From Ectocarpus siliculosus (Eukaryota; Sar; Phaeophyceae; Ectocarpales; Ectocarpaceae), in contig FN649750.1 in the NCBI GenBank assembly GCA_000310025.1, positions 4,059,820-4,123,819 of the forward strand: 64,000 bases of DNA, read 5' to 3'. The notes beneath the pieces were generated by a model. It ran no database searches, was not told the origin of the DNA, and was given only the letters and a program-made list of their open reading frames with translations. The translations under genes were made by a program, and so were the position numbers. Positions 32,301 to 44,300 of this stretch are shown here, in pieces (position 1 is the stretch's first letter; every line of letters starts with the position of its first letter).

Positions 32301-34308
32301 TCGAGTGGTGTTCTTGCAACCAAGGTGACAGCCATTTGTAAATTCGACCGATATTTCGCAGGAACAGCCGCGATTGGCTCAATGACTCGAGGTGGACAAA
32401 CAGTGACACCGCGCCGTCCTCTTCACATCGACTAGAGTCCACGGATACGACCGGCTCAACTATACGCAGACAGAAATCCTCCGAAGCCCCCCGTCTACGC
32501 CTGCAAGACAGCGACCCAAGCCCCGCTGTCGAGAACCACAGCTTCAACAGCGAACGCAACCACTTCATGGTGGAAAGAGCTCAAACTGTCCTCCCCGTGG
32601 ATAACGGCGCCCGAATTTCGGCTGCTGCTGCTACGGCTTCTGCCGCCCCCGCCTACACCGTTGCCGCCCCCGCCACCGGCTTCCGCGGAGATGTGCACGA
32701 CAGAAGAAGCGGCGGACGCACAAGGAAGGCCTCGTACCCTTCGTTAGCTCCCAGGTCGGAATCGGGGGCTTCTTCCAGCAGCAGCAAGAGCGCGATCGCT
32801 GCGAGGGCTTCGGAGTGGAAGAGGCGGATTCAGGAAAGGGGCCTTGGGGCCAAAGCCGAGGAGCTCGTGAGTGATAGGCCACGTCCGTTGTCCGTAGTTG
32901 CTGTTGTTGTTGTTGTGGCGAACGAACTTATTTTTAGCTGTTGATTTCGGCGACTGCCGAGGACTCGGTCACCGCCTAGAGGATTCCGAGGGCGAGCGTT
33001 TTGCGGCCTTTGAGTGTGCTGGTGCTTCGCTCGTGCCGTTGCTTGCCAATCGTACAAGTGCCTCCGTGGAGAGATGACCTAGCGATACATTGATGTCGAC
33101 TTACCCCTTTCGCATCCTGGTTTCAGTTTGCTCCTCACCCATCTCAAGTGACCCAACCGGTTTGCGTTTTTTGGTACTCGAAAGAGCTCACCTCTCCAAG
33201 CCACCCCTTGGTGCCGCTTCCCTTTGTACTTCGCATACCAAAACTTCGGGTCCGATATTTTCTTCCGCTTCCCCTTCTACCCCAGGCCGCTTTCCGGCAT
33301 AACGCCAACCTCTCTCTGGGCGTTGGTTCGATGACCTCCACGCAAATTGCGGCGGTGAGCGACTTCCGTTCTTCGACGCAAGGGCCAGCGAGCTCCGCGG
33401 AGGAGCAGGAGGAACGGCAACAGCAACGGCGGCGGTGGCAGCAGCAACAATCCGTTTACGTTGGGTCGTCGAGAGCCATGGCGTCGCCTCCTGACTTGCG
33501 GTCGCCGCCAGTCGCGCCGGTCTCGACGTCGGAGAGACGGCTGAAGGCTTGGGGAGGCAGCAGTGAAGGCGCCGTAAGAGCCACCTCTGCGCCCGAATAT
33601 GCCGACGGCGGACGCACTACGCAGCAAAACCTCCTACTATGGAACAGAAACAGAAACCACCAACATCACGAAAACCGCCACCAACGTTTGCCACAAGAAC
33701 AGAATCAGCAGCACCGTGATCGAGAGGCCGAGATATCCGACCGCAGAACTAGACACCCGCCGAACGTGGACCTTGGTGGCATGGGCGGCACCATTAACAG
33801 CGTGGATTCCAGCAGTGACGGCAGCCTAACCTCGCCTATTATCTCCTTCTCGAGCAGTGCTAGCACTCATCATGGCGGGGTTGACGTTACCAGCGGCAGC
33901 GGTGGCAGTGGCGGCGGTGATGATGACAGCAGCGGCGACAGCGGCGACGGCGACGGCGACGGCAACAGTGGAAGCAGCAGCAGAGGCCAGGGTGTCAGCA
34001 GCAGTCCGGGCAGCGGCAGGGGCAGCTTTGGTGACGGTATGAGGAGCCGTGACTGCACCGGTGGCAGTATCGGCCGCATGGATGGCGTTGGGTGGGACGC
34101 AAACATCGGGAGGGACATCGCCACCGGCACGGCGAGGCCCCCGTTCGCGGCTACAGGGGGGCCAGACGGCACAAGCAACGACGCACACGGAAAGGGAGAC
34201 TCGGTGTTGCTCGGTCCGACATTCCACCTTGCATCCGAGTCGTCGTCGGGGTCGTTTGCGTTCTCACGCGTGGCAGGGGAGAAGGAGGCTGAGAGGGCGT
34301 GGAGGTAG
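20371..34308 (+). CDS. PB1-domain MAP3K (STE11/MEKK-like Ser/Thr kinase), 5' exon missing, at least 1603 aa
   Basis: Exons: 20371-20451, 21560-21622, 22946-23467, 23875-24149, 24442-24615, 25201-25408, 25851-25922, 26391-26471, 27761-27897, 28334-28404, 28935-29098, 29328-29870, 30187-30315, 30818-31581, 32362-32866, 33286-34308 (TAG). All phases agree. Exons 1-3 form a PB1 domain: basic strand VKLKLEY (type B) and acidic [15 protein letters not shown] (OPCA, type A), so it could both accept and donate PB1 contacts. After a proline/glycine-rich linker the kinase has the Gly loop GAGAFGTV, Lys in MAVKS, catalytic AHRDIKCAN, DFG in [19 protein letters not shown] and ADVWSLG, which is STE11/MEKK style. 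The kinase ends in exon 11. Exons 12-16 encode about 900 residues of Ser/Gly/Gln/Asp-rich low complexity. PB1-MAP3K resembles MEKK2/3, so a MAPK-cascade entry role is inferred. The first exon here starts in phase 0 with Val, so an initiator exon lies upstream, unidentified. Confidence 0.9.
20545..20622 (+). repeat. GATAGC hexanucleotide microsatellite
   Basis: About a dozen GATAGC/GATAGG units, degenerating at the 3' side, in the first PB1-kinase intron. The hexamer length keeps a frame open on both strands, but that is a repeat effect. Confidence 0.9.
23686..23828 (+). repeat. Two short degenerate pieces of the dispersed repeat
   Basis: Around gcgtggtcaatggtctaacaa (about 23728) and again gcgtggtcaatggcatg (about 23798) the sequence resembles the gaggtcaatggtctaacgac segment of the 0.4-kb repeat in the orientation of the 19673-20070 copy. 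It lies in the intron between kinase exons 3 and 4. Confidence 0.5.
24778..24892 (+). repeat. Degenerate partial copy of the dispersed repeat
   Basis: The words gaaaacccggcatg, ggtgcgaggtcgatggtcta and acgacttcggcatg align with the corresponding part of the copy at 19673-20070, about 115 bases in total. It lies in the intron between kinase exons 5 and 6. Confidence 0.7.
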
Positions 34309-36639
34309 AAACGGCAGCAGCATCGAGGTTTAAGCACCCTCGAGGTGGGTCTTGGGCCTTTTTGCGGCCATCCCGATCCATCACCATTCCCTCGCTCGCA
34401 CTGTGCTCACATTCCTTTCGGCCTTAGCCGTCTCTCTCTAAGATCTCCGATCGGGGACGCACACAGAACCCAACTGTTTCCTCGGGAGTGCTTGCGAGTT
34501 CGCGAGTTTTTCACACAAAAGCTTCAGCCGTCTCTCCGATGGGGTGTACACGCCACGGCCTGAGAAACCCATTCGACGGCGGTTGCGCCGTTAGGTGTGC
34601 GTGTTATGCAGAGCACAGGGCACCCACCGCAAGAGTTTGCTTGTTCAGCAGACCCGAAACTACATGTTGGGTCGGAAAAACACCAGTATCTTAAGGGGCG
34701 AGGGGAGTAGTGTAGATCTCCTCTTCAGCGGCCAAGGAAATACCTGCCTAGTTTCATGTACCAAGTCAAAATTCATGCGAATCAGCCATCGCCAAAACCC
34801 CCAGAAAATTCGCTCCGGGAGCATGTTGAAGTATCTAGGGAATATAGCCCTAGTGATGTACCAGTACTACCGTAGTACTTCGTAGTACAGATTTGCGGTC
34901 CTTGTTTTTTCGAGGCCAGAATTGTTGAATTTTTCTATCGACTTCAGTAGTTCGGTCAGACTCTTCAGCTCACCGAACTCCACGAAATGGACTCGTTTCG
35001 AAAATCCCGGACCGCAATAATACTTGCTGGTACCATCACGCAGGAGCCGATTTCCGCTGATGCATTTTGGCGGTTATAGATTCGTACTGAAGTTCGACTT
35101 TGGAAAACCAAACCTACTGTAGTCAAACCATTTCCTGGGTCGCTGCAGAGAAAGAACTTGTGCGCAACTCCTCTGCGCCTTTTTGGGAGGGAAGAATCGT
35201 CGTTTTTTTGGGGGGTTGGAAAAAAACGTGTCCCGCTATTGCTTCAGGAATCTCTGCCAAACTTCCAATCAGCGCAGAAGTTCGCGAAAATTGTGACCCA
35301 GGCAAAGCCCCGTTGCTCGCGCCAGACACGTCGAATCTACCGTGAACATCTCCAGATCAAGGCACGGCGTAAACATCTCGAGCGGAACGTAGAGCCAATC
35401 GCGCTGGCCCACCGGGTCAGAAGCAAAACTAGGCTTATGGAGAATTGCACTGCGACGAATGGACGGGCTGAACGAAACCTTCGCCGAACCCTTTCGATTT
35501 TCCCCTGCGTCATAGTAGTCCAGCAACCAACGGGGCTGACTTTTTGCACAGCTGGGTATGCCCGAATTTTGCTCTTTAGCACGCCTGCTTGTTGTATGGA
35601 TACTGTTCGGTGTTGTTGGTGTTGCCCGCGATTCATCACATCGGAAAAGGTTCTGACCTCTTCCGCAAACCTCTGCAGTGGTACTCAACCGAAATTTGCT
35701 AACCCAATCAGCACACACACGTGCTTCGCCCAAAAGCGTTTCGATTCACGCTAGGCACCCTCAGCGTGTTTCCCACCCACTCGCAAGTTCTTCATGAGAC
35801 GTGCCCCGTAATCCGGCCACCGCTCAATTGTGCACACTCTCGTTCGATCTAATCCCACCGTGTCCAGGAACCCCATCACATTGAGTTTAGGTATCGTCGT
35901 CAAGGGCATGGCGTGCGCGTCTGCTTTGTCCTTGTTCACTTTGTCCGAGCCTTCCCCATTTTGTTCACGTAGTCTTCTTTTCGGCATACATGTTCTGAAC
36001 TCTTGGGTGGGTGAATCTCCACCCACCCTTCATCGATTTTCCTTCGCTGTATCTCTCTGTTATGACGACCGTGATATCTCTCACTTCTGGCGGTTTTCAC
36101 GGATTTTGGCCCCCGTTCCCTGTCTCTTGTAAGTCCGCTTTTGACGCTCTTCCCTGTCCGTGTTCATCGCCTCTGTCTGTTATTGCCGGAAGAAGGTTGG
36201 CGCTTCACTGCCATCGTCATCAACGACTGCAGCAAAGGCATGAACCATGCTCTGTGTTTTGTTGGAGGTGCCCCTGAGTTTCACAAATGGACATGTAGGA
36301 TGCGGTTCAGGATCCACGTTTCAGCCGCGTTTCTTCACCATGAGGTTCTTGGTTTTCGGGAAAATGTGAGTCGATTGGTTCTGCTGTACATCGGCGTCAT
36401 CAACTACTTCTGAACGAGATGAGAGAGCCAATCGTATTCGAGCATTCGACGAGCATTATTCTTGGGCTGACCAAGGACTGCAAGGAACTAGGGCTGGCTG
36501 TTCATGGCACAACCAACTTGACCGCTTTGTCGGCGCAGTGCCCCCTGGCCATCACCTCAGCATCGCAGGTCGCGAGACAGGGACAGAACAATTCCCTCGG
36601 GGGTGTAGGCGCAAACTGCAACGATTAAAGGAGGGCTTC
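34309..36639. other. Intergenic region downstream of the PB1-kinase
   Basis: I see no recognisable gene. A minus-strand open frame (36026-35751) contains KVNKDKADAHAMPLTTIPKL and further unrecognised residues, and a plus-strand frame ends INYF at about 36411; both may be degraded mobile-element ORFs next to the reverse transcriptase remnant. A short palindrome of gtagtac words occurs at about 34862-34886. Confidence 0.4.
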
Positions 36640-37490
36640 ATCAGCAGGTGTAGGTGCTGCAGGTCGGTCGTGCGGCGTGGTCTAAACGACCCCGCAGCCG
36701 TGACGATCACTGCAGGCAGAACGACGGCACCTGAAGGTCGTCACCAACGGCCTACTGCCGAAGTTCACGACACCCTACCAGTAGAATAGAGTGCGGCTCC
36801 CGGCAGGGTCGATCCAAGATCGGCATGCTCTGCATAGTACTTCGACTCCAGGAGCTAGGGTGGCGATGGACAACGTCGCTGTATGTGTGCGTCGTCGACC
36901 TCCAGAAGGCCTATGACTCGGTCGGCGGAGAGCTGCTGGGCCTCGAGCTCGTGTTCCGGAGGAAGTTGTAACAGTTATGCGTCAAATCCACGACGGCGTG
37001 CTTGCCCACGTACACATGGATGGGCTGAATCATAGTCACACGGAGTTGGGACCAGATCCGGGCTGTCTCTGCTGGTTTTCAGCTTCGTTTTAGCCGCGGT
37101 GATCGAGGTAGTTCTTGTGCGGTCATCCTCGAGGGCATGATACGCCGTGAGGGGCAGCCTGGGGTGAGGGTGACGGCAGAGACACCGTCGAAACAAGTTC
37201 GGAGGTGGTGCATTGTAGTCCGATACCGCCGGCTTCGTATCGAGATCGTCCGGATGGCGGCTGGGGTAATAGCAGTGTTATTGTGCAAGAGTTTGGAGCC
37301 TTTGGCCTGAGTGTCGGAGAAGAAGACAGAAGACAGGGCTCTCCTCATGCAGGTACGAGATACTAAGCCGTCGGTGAAGGGAGCACAAGCGTCATCATCT
37401 CCGGCACAACTGGTGGTCGAAGCAACGGGGCAGACCAACCGAGCTCCAACTCCCTGTCTGTCGCTGTCAATGCGTTAGAATACTTCGTGT
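36640..37490 (+). pseudogene. Decayed LINE-type (non-LTR) reverse transcriptase
   Basis: Conserved blocks of a non-LTR reverse transcriptase appear in order but in different frames with stops between them. LKVVTNGLLPKF is followed by CGSRQGRSKIGMLCIVLRLQ and LYVCVVDLQKAYDSVGGELL (about 36879-36940, the motif A region with the DxxKAYD aspartate). Then in another frame come EEVVTVMRQIHDGVLAHVHM (about 36958-37017), AAVIEVVLVRSSS (about 37087), and near 37311 SEKKTED followed by LVVEATGQTNRAP. The YADD box region is not readable. No intact ends were identified. This is a dead copy. Confidence 0.75.
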
Positions 37491-37954
37491 GTCATAGTTA
37501 AGCTACCCTAAAGCAGGCAGATCAATCGCTCTGCTGGTAATGGCCTTTTCCGACAGGCCAACCCATACGCTATTAAGACAAATCGCAATCCCTCAACGAT
37601 GAGGCCTACGACAACAAGAAGGACACGCAACCGCACGAGAAGGAGGAAGGGGACGACGTCGAAACCGGGGACCCAGAATCGGACGCGGAGCGGCCAAAGG
37701 TGATTACAACGATGTTAGCATTGTACTAACAACCTCACCTTCGTTTCATCCGCGTCCGACTCCAGCTCCCCGCCGCCGCCGCCCCCGTAAAACCACGAGT
37801 CCCCGCCCTCTTTTTTGACATCACCCCGAGTCCCCGCCCCCGGTTGTGACATCAGACGCTTCCTCCGTCTCGTCCTCCGGGCTGTCCTTCTGCTCGGCGT
37901 CGGACGCATCTTCGCGGATTTCGATTTGAAATGGTGGGGGGGGGGGGGGGGGGG
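37491..37954. other. Region left of the assembly gap
   Basis: G+C-rich sequence with a duplicated gagtccccgccc word and polyglycine/proline-like frames on both strands, ending in a 20-base poly-G run that abuts the gap. No gene supported; part of an unseen low-complexity exon is possible. Confidence 0.4.
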
Positions 37955-38054
37955 NNNNNNNNNNNNNNNNNNNNNNNNNNNNNNNNNNNNNNNNNNNNNN
38001 NNNNNNNNNNNNNNNNNNNNNNNNNNNNNNNNNNNNNNNNNNNNNNNNNNNNNN
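37955..38054. other. Assembly gap (100 N)
   Basis: Exactly 100 unknown bases, the conventional placeholder for a gap of unknown size. Both sides end or begin near homopolymer G. The right flank (38055-38250) tracks the left flank (37750-37940) feature by feature with collapsed homopolymers, suggesting the two contig ends are the same locus. Confidence 0.95.
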
Positions 38055-38260
38055 TTCGGATTCAGGCTCCCGGCGGCGGCGGCCCCGGAAAACCCAAGAG
38101 TCCCCCCCCTTTTTTTTGGACTCCCCCCGGGGTCCCCCCCCCGGGTTGGAAAATAGAAGGTTTTTTAGTTTTTTTTTTCGGGGTTTTCTTTTTTTTGGGG
38201 TTGGGAGGATTTTTGGGGGTTTTGGTTTAAAAAGGGGGGGGGGGGGGGGGGGGTGGATAC
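38055..38260. other. Probable low-quality duplicate of the left gap flank
   Basis: The order of features is the same as at 37745-37945: a gactcc(a)g-type start, gcccccg(t/g)aaaacc, gagtcccc, a T run, ccccg(a/g)gtcccc, gggttg, and a final poly-G after ttgaaatgg / tttaaaaagg. Here most mixed words are replaced by homopolymer runs (ttttttt, gggggg). This is the signature of failing base calls after a poly-G tract, not of biology. Confidence 0.7.
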
Positions 38261-41200
38261 CCCCCGGGTGTTTTTTGGTTGAGTTTGGGGAAAGAATGAG
38301 AGACAGACACGCTGTCAGACTGATACACTTTGTTCCAGCCAAACCCCCAATCAATGAAGACCACCCCGAAGAGACAAATAAATCTGTGAGACTGAAACAC
38401 TATGTGCCAGCCAAATGATTCCAGGGTCGTCTGCTGTTATCCACGGTGCTCACCTTTGTTTCTATACCCTATCGCTCAAAACTCACCAATTTGTTCTGCG
38501 CCAACACGACGAAACTGACCAGCATGCTGTGCGGGACCACCGATTTGAGGTTGACTGCCGTGCCAGCGGTCGTGCCGTGTCAATGAATGGTGTGTTCGAT
38601 TTCACAACGTACAACGGCGTGCAGCAATCACCCAGCCAGGTTTAGTGGTGTGCCCGAGCATCAGCATGGCCAAACGATCCCGTTGTACGGTACATGCCTT
38701 TGGTATGCTATGTCCGCCATGTTTCGCTGCGGTCCGCTGGTCTGCTGTAGAATGAAACGTTTACCCGTCGGATCCATCCGTGGATCCGTCCACCCTCCAT
38801 TTCTTCTGTTGTTGCTGAGGGCATGTTGTTTGAGACCACCACCACACTGGCATGTCGTCAGAGCACACTCCCTGGCTAAGTGGCCACACACCACACACCA
38901 CACACGTAGTTTGGGCTTGCTTGCCGTGAGATTGATACCGTGGTAGTGTACGGTGGAATGAAAGATCGCCCCGGATCGCGGATGAACGCGGATGAGCATT
39001 TACCCGGGACCGTGCCGAACTTCCTTCATGCTGTCGACATAGAGTACAGACTATTACTGCTTGGAACCGTTACAAGCACGGGCATGGCTTTAATGCGTAC
39101 CCTCTTGCCAAATTGGCATAAACACGTGTCCTGCGGCGAGGTGGATATAGGATATATGGTAACGTCACGGTTCCGGTTTTGGTGTCTTCTCACGTTGTAT
39201 CCGGAATGCAAGACTACCCGGGAAGAGAGATACACAAGCACGCCTGCACAAATCGCTCCTTCCATCCCTCTATGCGCGCGCGTATGTACAAGAACAAATA
39301 ATGCTTCCCTCGAAACGTGGCGAATAGTCTATCGGGTGGCACACGACGTGTCGAGATCAGGATAAACTACAATGGATTGGTGATGTCGCCTACAGTATGT
39401 TCCGCAATATTTTGCGCGCGCGCGTAAAATGATTTGAAACCGTCGTTTTGCGAAGAACATACTTCCTCGTCGGGAGGTTGCAGCGGTGTGTCCCGAACCT
39501 CTCGTTGGCAGGCAAAATAGGTAGGCACACACCTATTCCAGTGTCGAAGGACTTGTCAATCCAGCTCAAGATTGGGCGGGGCTTCAATTTGGTGGAAGAT
39601 AGGCAACGTTTAGGCTCAAATCGATCGAGTTCGGAGAGTGAGTGCCGGTTTACCGACACAGCCAACCGCCAACGCCGAAGGCACCAATCACGCTGAAACT
39701 TTCGGAGGGCTTGTAAAATAGTGCAGCAGGGCCAATGGGGTGATTTCTCGCGTCTCGGGATTTCGGCTCAGAATTTGCGCGGTTCATTCGTTCATTAATT
39801 AATTCATTCATATTGTGTCACCGTTCTGTGAGAACTCTAGAGACCGTATCGGTCCCGTAGAGGAATTTCTAAGTATCAAGTTGCGAGTGTGGGTGATGGC
39901 TCTTCGCTTCCCAGCTTCATGGACGAAATCTCGCACGCATACGACGATACGTTTTTGTTTTAATCTGTACAATACGTTTTTTTACGCGATGAAGTCCCGT
40001 CATTTGTGCGAAATTCGAAACAACGGGTAACAACTGCACTTGCGGTTCACGAACTATATAGCAGTCCCACGTGTTCACTTGTTTTGTAGCCCTGCCCTTG
40101 TTATCCTTCAGAAGGGATTTAGATTCAATGCTCAAACGTCTGTAACCCATTCAGCGTTGCTCATTATTAGTTCGCACAACGCGCTCTTTCGCTTCTTTCA
40201 GCATCATTTATTTGCCGTTTTTTTCAATGATGTCATGCATGTCAGAAATCATTATATGTCGAAAAACCAGTACTTCCATATCTAAACGCCGGAAACACGT
40301 GCTCCACCCACCCTCTCGGCCATTCCGTTCCATGATGTCCCTTCGCAAATGACTTTCTTCGCTCGGTATCATACAGGGAAGGGTTCGTTACTCTACTCTG
40401 AGCCCATGGACGTCGGTCTAAGTGAAGCCTCGAGGGTTGCCTATCCATCGAACGCACTACCACTCGTGGTGCTTCTAGGGCGATAACTTGCCATTCTCCT
40501 CTATTGCTACACTAGCCTATTTTTCGTTTTTCTGTGCTACCGGCTTGGCTAGGCGCGGTTTCCCCGCGTCCGCCTTCACCATCCGCTCGAGTGTTTGGAG
40601 CGTTGCCGACCCAGTTAGTCTGACGATAGGGGGCTTGAAGCGACCCTTCCCTCTGTTGCGACTCTCCTTTAAAGCGTCGGCGTCCACTCGGGACACGGGG
40701 CCTGACCCGGACGAAACGCAGCGAGGGCACAAGCAAGGGGGTAGACGTGTGATTCTGAGAAACAGCAAATGATAGTGAATCACGCAACGGACAACAAAGA
40801 GGAAAAGCTCTATTCGAGTCGTTCAACCGTAGCAACCTCGACATTTGTGCCGCTTCGACCCGCGTCGGTTTGACTCTTTTCGAAATCCTTCAAGCGGACG
40901 AGATCTGCATGTGTGAATGTACGTGATTACGTGGAACGTTCGCGGTACTTGAACATGTTTCTAATTCCCTTTGATTTGAATCACACGTTGTCGCCCGGCA
41001 GGAATCGACTTCGTGCTCATTGTTTCCCTTGTCCCGAAGTCCACTGGCTTGAATTGAGGTCCACTTCGGAAGCACAAGTGTATCCCAGATAAGCGAGCGT
41101 GGGGTGGACACCCAGCTGGAATTGGGACCACATACCTGTTTTGAATCTCAGCTTGTGCTGGCGTGTGAAGCATTTGCAGTACACGGCGAATATCGGCCGG

Positions 41201-41301
41201 TAGCCTATTGGGCGGTGTGGACATGGCCAATCTACGGCAAGGACCAGGGGGTGGAGGGCAGCATAGACTACATCATGATGGTAATGCAAGGGGGTGCTTA
41301 C
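38261..41301. other. Region between the gap and the PKG-like gene
   Basis: No confident gene. At 38308-38418 a segment of about 31 bases repeats 74 bases later (gtcagactgatacactttgt versus gtgagactgaaacactatgt), readable as VRLIHFVPAK and VRLKHYVPAK. Plus frames at 38415-38645 and 39448-39696 are open without recognisable motifs. The missing terminal exon of the PKG-like gene (minus strand) should lie within the right part of this stretch. Confidence 0.4.
40517..40783 (-). CDS. Unrecognised minus-strand open frame, possible terminal exon
   Basis: The frame contains VDADALKESRNRGKGRFKPP, later LERMVKADAGKPRLAKP, and ends KNEK before TAG. Residue usage is balanced, unlike the surrounding spurious frames. 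A pyrimidine-rich tttgctgtttctcag acceptor stands inside it. It does not join the last mapped PKG-like exon in the right phase, so it is either another gene's last exon or a mobile-element fragment. Confidence 0.22.
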   Translation of the reverse strand: MIHYHLLFLRITRLPPCLCPRCVSSGSGPVSRVDADALKESRNRGKGRFKPPIVRLTGSATLQTLERMVKADAGKPRLAKPVAQKNEK

Positions 41302-44300
41302 CGACTCCGCCCGATCCGGTCCCGGTGGGTTGAAGTGTGACGAGTCGAACGGATCCACGAGCTGCACACAACGAATCGGCGCAGCCAAAACACCCACAGT
41401 AACAGATCGGCGTCGAGTCGGTGGGTGGAGGAACAGGGCGTGTGTGCAGGAGGTTCAACGTGGGGGTGAGACGCCACAACGACTTGCCACAACAACAGGG
41501 GAACCACCAGAACAACCTAAATCACGGTATCACGCCGACAGTAAGTGACAACGTTGTTGTCGATATCTTGCCCTTCGTGGACCGGGGACCGCAAAATGGG
41601 GGGTCGAGGCTTGGAAAAAGTGACTAAAAAACTTGGAATCTACAATTTGACCGTATTGGCACAATTTTCCACACTACTGACAATTTTGCGAAACCGCCCA
41701 TAGGACACCCATGGATCACCCACGGGTCACCCATGAGCCGCCCATGGGCTCTTCATGGGCTCTTCATGGGCTCTTCATGGGCTGCCCATGAGTGATCCAT
41801 GGGCATGCCCATGGGCGGCCCATGGGCGGCCCATGAAGTGCCCACCGTGGGCACTTCAACCTAGAACTTAGCCACTGGCATACCAACCTAGAACTTAGCC
41901 ACCTTCACATCAACCTAGAACTTAGCCACCAGCGCCAACCTAGCGCGTATCGTGTGGGCTTGGGGTTAGGGTTAGGGTTAGCGTTCGGGTTATTAGTCGT
42001 TATAGTGCCTGTTCCAAAGCACATAACCTATTGTTTAGGAGTAAACTGGTTCGGTTGAAGGGCTCTCATTGGCCGCTCATGGGCTTCCCATGGGTTGCCC
42101 ATGGGCCGCCTATGGGCTGCCCATGAGCCACCCGTGCGTCACCCATGGGTCACCCATGGGCATTTCGTTGCCCATGGGGCACCCATGGGTCACCATGGGC
42201 TGCCCATGGGCCTAAAGGGGTGCCCATGGGCGGATGGCCTGCCTATGGGTGACTCATGGGTGACCTATGGGAGTCCCATGGGTCGTTTGGGAAAACAGTG
42301 GAAATTGTGGGAGACCCTATTGGCAGCGCAAGATCAGGAATCTCGCCTTGGGAGCGATAGGGACCTCAAGCTGCTTCTTCAATAATCCCTCCCAGTCAAA
42401 GCCGCTGTACCACTTGTGCTTCATCACGCTTCCGGCACCCCCAGCTGCCTTCCCAAGCCGCTTGCTCTTATTGATCTTGAGCAGCCTGCGCACAATGTCC
42501 TTCGCCGCCTGGAAAGATTGATGGAAGAAAGTGACCAGATACCAGCTTGGCCACACAATACCAGGCGTACAGAGCTGATCCTGAGGATAGATTGGTATTC
42601 CTTCCCATGGGACTCGTAGGACGGCCCGTGAGACATTTCGTGGAACGTCCCACGCGGACGGCTCATGTGAAGTGGGTCGTCCCTGGGGCGTGCCATGAGC
42701 AGGGCGTATGGGCAGAACGCTTGGGGAATGGTGTTTTCTCATCCTTAGGGTTAGGGTCCGGTTCAGTGTAAAAGCGTCTTAAACCTTCTATGAGAGTTCA
42801 TGGAACGAACGTGCCAGGCGTCCCATGCGTCTCGTGGGCAATCTCTACCCCGTCCCACGCCTGCACATGCCTGCACATACGGGGATCGGCGGCTACTACA
42901 TGCGGGACCCATGTGGGACGCCCATGGATGGGATAGGTGGGACATGTGCGATGGCCGATCAATTCCTGCCCAGAATCCCTCAAAAGCGTACTCACATTCA
43001 ATTCCGCGGTAAAATCCTCATCAAGACTCGAATATACCAGGTTACATTCAGCCGTCAGCACAAAGTTCGGCGATATCCGCTAGACTACTTCAGACACTGC
43101 CTCACACAGAGGCGTTGGTTATATGTTCACGGTGGGACCACTAGTTGTGCTGGCCGGAGCGGATAAGGATTGCATATTAATTCTGTCACATTCTCTCTTC
43201 AGGATAACTTGTTTCGATCGTCGAACGAAACAAAGGCACAAGATCAATGGTAGGTCCTGAGTCCTCGGAGTCTATGATTTCTTCGTGACCACCGAAACGA
43301 TCCAGTACTACTGTAGGCTATGTAGAGTTTTACCAACAAAGGGACCCGCGTCTAAAGAGAATGTGTACAGCAAGTCGGAGGCCCAGGAGAGGCAAGACCC
43401 CGGAGAGGCAAGGCCCAGGAGAGGCACACAGGCATCACACAGCAGTATATCACACAGCGTACCACCTTACACAAGCATGCTAGACGAAGGGTTCCTACGC
43501 ACGTTTCACGCAGCGGAGCATAGTGACGACCACGGTGCGGTAAACAGGCATTTGAGTTCTGTATCGCCAAAGCGTCGCCATTTCGGCTTCCACTAGGAGG
43601 GTTACAGACGAGCTAACATCTGTCTGCCTGGGAAATCTGGTACCTGCCAGGCAAGTGCAATATCGGACGGTGGAAGGTACGGTTGCCTCGCCGTCGTGCG
43701 TGTGTATTTCCAATAATCGAACGCGGTAACCGGTGACTACTAAAAAGACGCTACGTCGTCTCGGCGCCATCGAAAACCCCAAATGCTTTTGAATGTGTGT
43801 GATGTGTTTATCTCTTTTTTCCAATCTTATACCCCTCTCTGTGTCAATGTTTGACGTATCAGCTGGGGTCACACAGCAAGAAGGGATCACACAGGAAGAA
43901 AGCCACAAAGGAGTTCCTTATCTTCTGATAGGTGTAGTGAGCAGAAGGAATGAACACCCCGTTGAAAGAGTAATATTGTTCAGCAGAGTTTGTGACAAAT
44001 CACCTCTGCGAGGAGTGAACCGGCGTCTGGGAGAAAAAATATATGAACATCTTTGAGGTATCACATGTTTGTGGCATGCATGTACAGAACGCGCCAGGCA
44101 CACGTCGCTCACTGAAAGCGTAACACTTCAAGCAAACCATCATGCAAAGCGTGCTCGGGTTTCAAACAAGCTGTCGTCTTGGTTCGGTGCCGTGTCCCTA
44201 AGTCAAAGTGGGGAGCAGGACATTCGTACATGGTCGTCGAACGAGAACGGAGAAGATATCACACAGGTACCGCATTTACCTTGGAAAATGTTGACGGTGG

